Shown piece after piece: positions 39,688 through 44,096 of a stretch of 44,096 nucleotides of DNA. The stretch spans positions 1-44,096 of the forward strand of contig JANYGI010000041.1 of NCBI GenBank assembly GCA_025362495.1, given 5' to 3'. The DNA is from Byssovorax sp. GTDB lineage: Bacteria > Myxococcota_A > Polyangia > Polyangiales > Polyangiaceae. A program made the translations under genes and the position numbers. How positions within the stretch are numbered: the stretch's first letter is position 1; every line of letters begins with the position of its first letter. The notes beneath the pieces are model-generated. The model made no database searches and was not told the DNA's origin. It saw nothing but the letters and a program-made list of their open reading frames with translations.

Positions 39688-39715
39688 TCCTCGACCCGCG
39701 CTGGAGGAAATAGAA

Positions 39716-40831
39716 ATGGACTCCCCTCTCAATGATGCTTGCTTCAAGCTCACGAACGCCGACGTCAACCGTGCGCTGCCCGGGTACGACTGCTCGCGTG
39801 CGGAGATCCTGGACTATCTGCTGGCGGAAGGCGCCTTTCCGTCAGACAAGGCTGCAGCGGGGCCATTCGGGTTCGATCTGGGCCGGATCGAGGCCGTTCG
39901 CCAGGCAATCAAGCATATCGTCGCGCCCCGGCACGCCCACCACGCGGATCGCGACAGCCAGCTCACGCCGTTTCGTCGCGAGCTGATCTTCGCGACGGCC
40001 GACGCGACCCGCAGGGACGCGGAACAGCTCGTACTGCATCTCTATCTGGCGCTGATGGAGTGTCACGCCGCGCTGCCGCCGAGCGAGCCGCGCAAGGCGA
40101 CCGACCCTTCAGCAGCAGGTACCTACCTGCTCAAGTGCCTCGTGGTCCAGGCCGCCTACGACAACCTCGCGACGTATCGATTCGTTCTCGAGCAGTTCGC
40201 TCGTGTCGTTGCCGCGATCAAGCTGGTTGACGACGCCGATCAATATGCGCACATGTTCAACCGGCTCTTCCTCGGCATGGCGAAGACGATCCCAGAGCTC
40301 AAGGCAGCGCTCACCGCGCGTCCCGCCTGTGGAGCCGCGAAGACGAGCACGTCGCGTTCTTACATGGTCCTTGTCCCGACGTCTGACAATGATTTGAAAG
40401 ACGACTACGCCAGCACCGAGACGCTACGACAGGCGCGAGAGAATGGCGCCAACCTGGTGACATCGTCCGGAGCGAAGCCGTCGTGTGTGGTGATGTTGAT
40501 CGGGAAAGAAGACGGCTACATCTGGTCGCAGATGAACTTCACCGAGAGAGGTGCAGTGGACGCGGGCGGACGGGTCGTCCGGGTGTTCGTCATCTCCGCC
40601 GCCCGCGCCAAGGTGGGTTGGAGCTCGTCAGGGCAGGTGTTGCGGCTCAGCCTCCCGACAACGGCGGCAATGGCACTCGCCGCCGCGTGCGATCCGCTGC
40701 CTGGTGCGCCGTCTGCGGGCGCCCCGCTGCCCGTGCCTCTGGACTGGGCGCGCATCGACCTCGCGTTGACGGTCCAGGGCATGGAGAAGTTGCGCGAACC
40801 GTTACACCTCTTCCTGGCCGTTCCCGAATGA
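39716..40831 (+). CDS. Hypothetical protein, 371 residues, in lipid-type operon
   Basis: GGAGG lies at good spacing before the ATG. The protein is mostly alpha-helical in its first 200 residues (RRDAEQLVLHLYLALMECHA, YLLKCLVVQAAYDNLATYRF). It has a Ser/Thr/Lys-rich middle and a beta-rich end (RVVRVFVISAARAKVGWSSS, LLRLSLPTT-type strands). There is no signal peptide or membrane helix. I recognise no family. Its stop overlaps the methyltransferase start (ATGA), which supports a shared role in the operon. Confidence 0.7.
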   Translation: MDSPLNDACFKLTNADVNRALPGYDCSRAEILDYLLAEGAFPSDKAAAGPFGFDLGRIEAVRQAIKHIVAPRHAHHADRDSQLTPFRRELIFATADATRRDAEQLVLHLYLALMECHAALPPSEPRKATDPSAAGTYLLKCLVVQAAYDNLATYRFVLEQFARVVAAIKLVDDADQYAHMFNRLFLGMAKTIPELKAALTARPACGAAKTSTSRSYMVLVPTSDNDLKDDYASTETLRQARENGANLVTSSGAKPSCVVMLIGKEDGYIWSQMNFTERGAVDAGGRVVRVFVISAARAKVGWSSSGQVLRLSLPTTAAMALAAACDPLPGAPSAGAPLPVPLDWARIDLALTVQGMEKLREPLHLFLAVPE

Positions 40832-41658
40832 TTGTCGAGGGCCTACTGGACGGTGGTCTCGCCTGCCCCCACTGCCGCGAAGGCCTCACCGGCGTTGGTA
40901 GCCTGTCCCTCGGCTGCTCCGGCTGCGCCGTCGTCTTTCCGATCTTCGACGGCATACCCCACCTCCACCGCGAAAAGGCCATCCGCGGCCCCGATCGCCT
41001 CATGCGGGCCCTCTACGATAGTCTGGGCGCCTTTCACGATCCCGGCGTCCGCTACGCCCTCTCGCTCCTCCAGGGCACCAGCGAATCCACGCTTCGACAG
41101 CGCATCATCGCCTGGCTGGAGCTGGATCAGCTCGACGATGCCAGTCGCGACAGCGGCCCGCTCCGGATCCTCGAGGTCGGCGTCGGCACGGGCGCCAATC
41201 TGCCCTTCCTCGCTGACGCGATCCCTCCCGATCGCGAAGCCATCGTGTGGGGCGTCGATCTCAGCCGGACCATGCTCGCTACCTGCGCTCGCCGCGCGCG
41301 CGCTTCCGGGCTCGACGTCAGCCTCGCCATCGCGGACGCCCACGCGCTCCCGTTCGCGGACGCCTCGTTCGACCGCGTCTTTCACGTCGGCGGGATTGGC
41401 AGTTACCGCGATCCGCGGACGGCGCTCGCCGAGATGGCCCGGGTCGCGAAGCCGGGGACTCCCATCGTCGTCGTCGACGAAGAGCTCGATCGCAGCGCGC
41501 AGCCGGGTATCCTCGCCCACCTGGCGTTTCGCGCGGTGGCCTTCAATCAGTGGCGTCCGCGAGCGCCGGTGGAGGAGCTGCCGGCGGACGCGGTCGATGT
41601 CGAGGTCGCCGCGCTGTCGACCTTCTATTACGTGCTCCGGTTCGCCTGCGGCGAATAG
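40828..41658 (+). CDS. SAM-dependent methyltransferase with N-terminal zinc-finger-like segment
   Basis: The product has 276 residues. The N-terminus is a Trm112-like zinc segment (LACPHCREGL, SLGCSGCAVVFPIFDGIPHL; two CxxC pairs). The class I methyltransferase domain follows: LRILEVGVGTGANLPFL (motif I), VWGVDLSRTML (acidic loop), IADAHALPFADASFDRVFHV (motif IV) and MARVAKPGTPIVVVDEEL. This is the UbiE/Methyltransf_11 type, acting on small molecules such as lipids or quinones. It is last in the patatin-acyltransferase operon and is convergent with the regulator gene across 12 bases. Confidence 0.87.
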   Translation: MIVEGLLDGGLACPHCREGLTGVGSLSLGCSGCAVVFPIFDGIPHLHREKAIRGPDRLMRALYDSLGAFHDPGVRYALSLLQGTSESTLRQRIIAWLELDQLDDASRDSGPLRILEVGVGTGANLPFLADAIPPDREAIVWGVDLSRTMLATCARRARASGLDVSLAIADAHALPFADASFDRVFHVGGIGSYRDPRTALAEMARVAKPGTPIVVVDEELDRSAQPGILAHLAFRAVAFNQWRPRAPVEELPADAVDVEVAALSTFYYVLRFACGE

Positions 41659-41670
41659 CACGCTTCGATT

Positions 41671-43191
41671 TCAACGCTTCCGCTCCAGCCCGAAGGCCTT
41701 GATCAGATTGTATACGTGCGATCGGGCCAGATCGGGCACCCGCGCCGCCTCGCTCACGTTCCAGCTCAGCTCCCCGAGCGTCTTGCCCAGATACTCCTTC
41801 TGGAAATTCCAGGTCGCCTCCTGGAACGTCAGCCGTACCAGGGCGCCGCGCGCTGCCTCGGGATCGCGGAACAGATGTCGCTGCTCCACCTGCGACACCC
41901 CTTCACCTGCCGCGAATATCGCCGCCGCTTGCACCGCGTGCCCGAGCTGCCGCACGTTGCCTGGCCAGGGCGCCGTCTCCGCCGCCAGCAGCGCTCCTGG
42001 AGACATCTCGAGCTCGGGCAGCTTCAGCGTTTCCACGGCGCGCGCGCAGAAGAAGCTCGCCAGCTCGATCACATCACTGGTCCGCTCCGCGAGCGCGGGC
42101 ATGCGCATCGGCAGGACTTCGAGCCGGTAGAACAGGTCCTCCCGGAACTCACCACGGGCCATGGCGGCCCGGAGATCCGTATTGGTCGCCGCGATCACGC
42201 GCACATTGGCCTGCACCGCCTTCGAGCTGCCGAGTGGAAAGTACTCCATCGATTGCAGCAACTGCAGCAGCTTGGCCTGAGCGCCGAGCGCTAGCTCGGC
42301 CACCTCGTCCAGGAACAGCGTACCTCCCTCGGCCGCGGCCACCTTGCCATCGACCTTCCGGGTCGCGGTCGAGTGCGCGCCCTGGGCCGCGCCGAAGAGC
42401 TCGCTCTCCAGCAGGTTTGCTGGCAACGTCGAGCAATTCAGCTCTATGAAGGGGTGCTGTGCTCGAGGGCTGCTATCGTGAATCAACCGTGCAATCTGCG
42501 TCTTCCCCGTCCCCGAAGCGCCGGTGATCAGAACGCTGATATCGAGCGGAGCCACCAGCGTCACCAGCCGCAGTACCTTCGCCACGGCCTCGCTGCGACC
42601 AATCAGTCCTTCGGCGCGGAGCAGCTTGCGAAACGGCCGAGTGGGATCCGAATCGTGGCGAAGACGCCGCTCGAAGAGCAGCCGATCCACGAAGGGCAGC
42701 ACGTCTCGCGCGAAGCGCTCGGCGTCGACACGGTTCTTCTCCGAGAACGGCCCGCGCTCCGCTTTCCCCTGCAGATAGAGAACGCCGAGCGGCCGTGATG
42801 CGCCGATCGGCGCGCAGAGCACCGCCTCGATCCGGTTGCGGCGCACGCTGCCGCGATCCTTGAAGCGCGGATCGTCGAGCGCTGAAGCCGCGAGGATCGT
42901 CTTCCCCGTCGCGAGCGCCTCGGCGATCACGCCGCTCGAGAACGCCGCGCGGATCTCCGCGACCTCGACGTCGGAGCACCCGCGCGCGATCGAGAATGGT
43001 TTGGTAGGACTCGAGGTCGGCCCCCGATCGTCCCTGATCTCCAGATACCCCCGCTGCGCCCCCGCCATCTCCACCACGAGCGCCAGGGCTTCATCGAGGA
43101 ACGGCTCGATCTCCGTCCGGTGACCGAGATCCAGCAACTTGCGATACAGCGCCCGCTCGCGTTGAACATCCTCGAGGCGCTCAGCTTCCAT
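41671..43191 (-). CDS. GAF-AAA+-HTH transcription activator with degenerate GAFTGA loop
   Basis: The product has 506 residues from ATG 43191; a GTG at 43254 would add 21. A GAF sensor domain (about 15-175: EPFLDEALALVVEMAGAQRG, NRIEAVLCAPIGASRPLGVL) precedes an NtrC-type AAA+ domain: Walker A GASGTGKT (224-231), Walker B TLFLDEVAEL (291-300) and the R-finger region EFREDLFYRLEVLP. The sigma-54-contacting loop, normally GAFTGA, reads GAHSTA (271-276), so open-complex formation with sigma-54 is questionable. The end is a Fis-type HTH (WNVSEAARVPDLARSHVYNL). It is divergent from the superoxide dismutase gene and convergent with the lipid operon. Confidence 0.9.
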   Translation of the reverse strand: MEAERLEDVQRERALYRKLLDLGHRTEIEPFLDEALALVVEMAGAQRGYLEIRDDRGPTSSPTKPFSIARGCSDVEVAEIRAAFSSGVIAEALATGKTILAASALDDPRFKDRGSVRRNRIEAVLCAPIGASRPLGVLYLQGKAERGPFSEKNRVDAERFARDVLPFVDRLLFERRLRHDSDPTRPFRKLLRAEGLIGRSEAVAKVLRLVTLVAPLDISVLITGASGTGKTQIARLIHDSSPRAQHPFIELNCSTLPANLLESELFGAAQGAHSTATRKVDGKVAAAEGGTLFLDEVAELALGAQAKLLQLLQSMEYFPLGSSKAVQANVRVIAATNTDLRAAMARGEFREDLFYRLEVLPMRMPALAERTSDVIELASFFCARAVETLKLPELEMSPGALLAAETAPWPGNVRQLGHAVQAAAIFAAGEGVSQVEQRHLFRDPEAARGALVRLTFQEATWNFQKEYLGKTLGELSWNVSEAARVPDLARSHVYNLIKAFGLERKR

Positions 43192-43309
43192 TTTGCCAGA
43201 ATACTGCTCGATCCTGGAAAGTTGGAAGATCGTTCGTTTCAGGGTGGTAGCCACCGATGACACAGCGGAAGCCCCGGGGGTTGCGCGCGGCCGCTCACAG
43301 CGGTAGTGC

Positions 43310-43325
43310 CGGCACCTCTCAAGCA
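43310..43325 (+). promoter_or_regulatory. Weak sigma-54-type promoter candidate before sod
   Basis: CGGCACCTCTCAAGCA keeps the GG-N10-GC spacing and a good -24 half (GGCAC), but the -12 half is poor (AAGC). A start near 43336 would leave only about 11 bases before the ATG at 43347, overlapping the ribosome-binding site. The candidate is tentative. Confidence 0.25.
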
Positions 43326-43346
43326 GTCCCACATCGAGGAGGCGAC

Positions 43347-43955
43347 ATGGCCCGCGAACCGAAGAACTTCGACAATCTCCTGGGCGGCAACGCCAAGGGT
43401 CTCAGCGATCTCCAGCTCAAGGCGCACTTCACGCTCTACCAGGGCTACGTGAAGAAGCTGAACGAGATCCGCGAGAAGCTCGGCGCCGCCGACCGCAGCG
43501 CGCCGAACTACTCGTACAACGAGTACAGCGAGCTCAAGCGCCGCGAGCCCGTCGCCTACAACGGCACCGTGCTCCACGAGATGTACTTCGAGAACCTCGG
43601 CAACGGCTCGACCGCCGCGAGCGAGGGCGCGAAGAAGCTGATCGACCAGAGCTTCGGCAGCTACGACGCGTGGATGGCCGACTCGAAGGCTATCCTGATG
43701 AGCGCCCACGGCTGGCTCGTCACCGTGTTCGATTACAGCGACGGCAAGCTCTACAACAACCTCGTCCGCACCGAGCACGACGTGGGCCTCTTCGCCAACG
43801 TGCACGTGATCGTCGCCGTCGACGCGTGGGAGCACGCCTACTTCGCCGACTACCAGACGAAGAAGGCCGACTACGTCGCCAACGCGCTCTCGGGCCTCAA
43901 CTGGGACGTGCTGAACGCGCGCTTCGCGCAGCTCGGCGGCCACGCGGCCAAGTAG
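43347..43955 (+). CDS. sod: Superoxide dismutase, Fe/Mn family
   Basis: The product has 202 residues; a strong GAGGAGG precedes the ATG. It converts superoxide to hydrogen peroxide and oxygen. The four metal ligands fit the family: His in LKAHFTLYQGYVKKLNE, His in NGTVLHEMYFENLG, and Asp and His in VAVDAWEHAYFADY. It has no signal peptide, so it is cytoplasmic. The sequence is somewhat divergent (NAKGLSDLQLKAHF instead of the usual SAETLxxHHxxHH start), which makes metal preference hard to judge. A strong terminator follows. Confidence 0.92.
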   Translation: MAREPKNFDNLLGGNAKGLSDLQLKAHFTLYQGYVKKLNEIREKLGAADRSAPNYSYNEYSELKRREPVAYNGTVLHEMYFENLGNGSTAASEGAKKLIDQSFGSYDAWMADSKAILMSAHGWLVTVFDYSDGKLYNNLVRTEHDVGLFANVHVIVAVDAWEHAYFADYQTKKADYVANALSGLNWDVLNARFAQLGGHAAK

Positions 43956-43981
43956 AACGACGCCTCACGGCGACGTGATGG

Positions 43982-44016
43982 GATGCCTCCCCCTCCGAAA
44001 AGGAGCGGGAGGCATC
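43982..44016 (+). terminator. Rho-independent terminator after sod
   Basis: GATGCCTCCC (43982-43991) pairs with GGGAGGCATC (44007-44016), a 10-bp perfect stem, followed by TTCGTTTTGC. Confidence 0.85.
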
Positions 44017-44039
44017 TTCGTTTTGCAATCTTATTCACA

Positions 44040-44086
44040 CGGCGAGGGCACGCGCCCTCGCCGCCCCGTCGGCAAAGCCGTCGGGG
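44040..44086. repeat. Two GC-rich hairpins at the right edge
   Basis: CGGCGAGGGC (44040-44049) and GCCCTCGCCG (44054-44063) form a perfect 10-bp stem. Right after it, CCCCG..CGGC-AAA-GCCG..CGGGG (44064-44086) forms a second, imperfect hairpin. They lie beyond the sod terminator and may be another dispersed palindrome family. Confidence 0.5.
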
Positions 44087-44096
44087 CCCCACCACT

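Overview
The window is about 44 kb of high-GC DNA with strong third-position G/C bias. It has many eukaryotic-type Ser/Thr kinases, several lipoproteins with Cys-rich or Ser/Gly-rich ectodomains, ECF sigma operons and a 14-residue-repeat coiled-coil protein. This mix points to a Myxococcota chromosome, most likely Polyangiales/Sorangiineae. That assignment is inferred from gene content and style; no rRNA or other taxonomic marker is present. I saw no tRNA, rRNA, CRISPR array, transposase or phage gene.

Layout. 1-2920 (-): an ECF sigma factor, a FecR-like anti-sigma/sensor and an envelope protein that runs off the left edge. 3220-5252: a degraded lipoprotein gene, a stop-interrupted lipoprotein start, an intact EXORDIUM-like lipoprotein, a 32-residue peptide gene and a perfect 12-bp hairpin. 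5268-10491 (-): a branched-chain-amino-acid-type binding lipoprotein, then a large transmembrane Ser/Thr kinase followed 4 bases later by a GNAT acetyltransferase. 10792-12657 (+): the nitrogen pair glnB-glnA with a palindromic repeat between the genes. 12786-13346 (-): a DUF2378-like protein. 13517-19198 (+): a NrtR-like Nudix regulator, then PP2C phosphatase, atypical kinase, nicotinamidase-like hydrolase and vWA protein. 19208-22979 (-): a Ser/Thr kinase and a methyltransferase/coiled-coil protein. 23130-24113 (+): an aldo/keto reductase. 24398-25260 (-): an ECF sigma factor with a small membrane partner. 25361-29341 (+): a small membrane protein, a lipoprotein behind a sigma-54-like promoter, an acidic protein and HflX. 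29368-30720 (-): a cytochrome P450. 30786-34299 (+): a kinase-AAA-TPR giant broken by one extra C. 34266-36094 (-): a KAS III-like/enoyl-reductase-like pair with altered active sites. 36174-41658 (+): a short unknown gene, then a tight run of patatin, acyltransferase, CMD-like protein, unknown protein and methyltransferase. 41671-43191 (-): a GAF-AAA+-HTH activator with a degenerate GAFTGA loop. 43347-43955 (+): Fe/Mn superoxide dismutase with a clear terminator.

The most interesting block is 13467-19198. PP2C, YegI-like kinase and vWA genes form the known TerY-P/YegI-YegK-YegL-type phosphosignalling triad, but here a nicotinamidase-like cysteine hydrolase sits inside it and a NrtR-like (NAD/ADP-ribose-type) Nudix regulator with a palindromic operator lies upstream. 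I propose an NAD-linked version of the triad. Second come two homologous elements (14258-14434 and 24161-24303), each made of two inverted GC-rich palindromes around a short spacer, with a solo copy between glnB and glnA: a REPIN/MITE-like family. Third come the lipid-type clusters at 34266-41658 with non-canonical catalytic residues.
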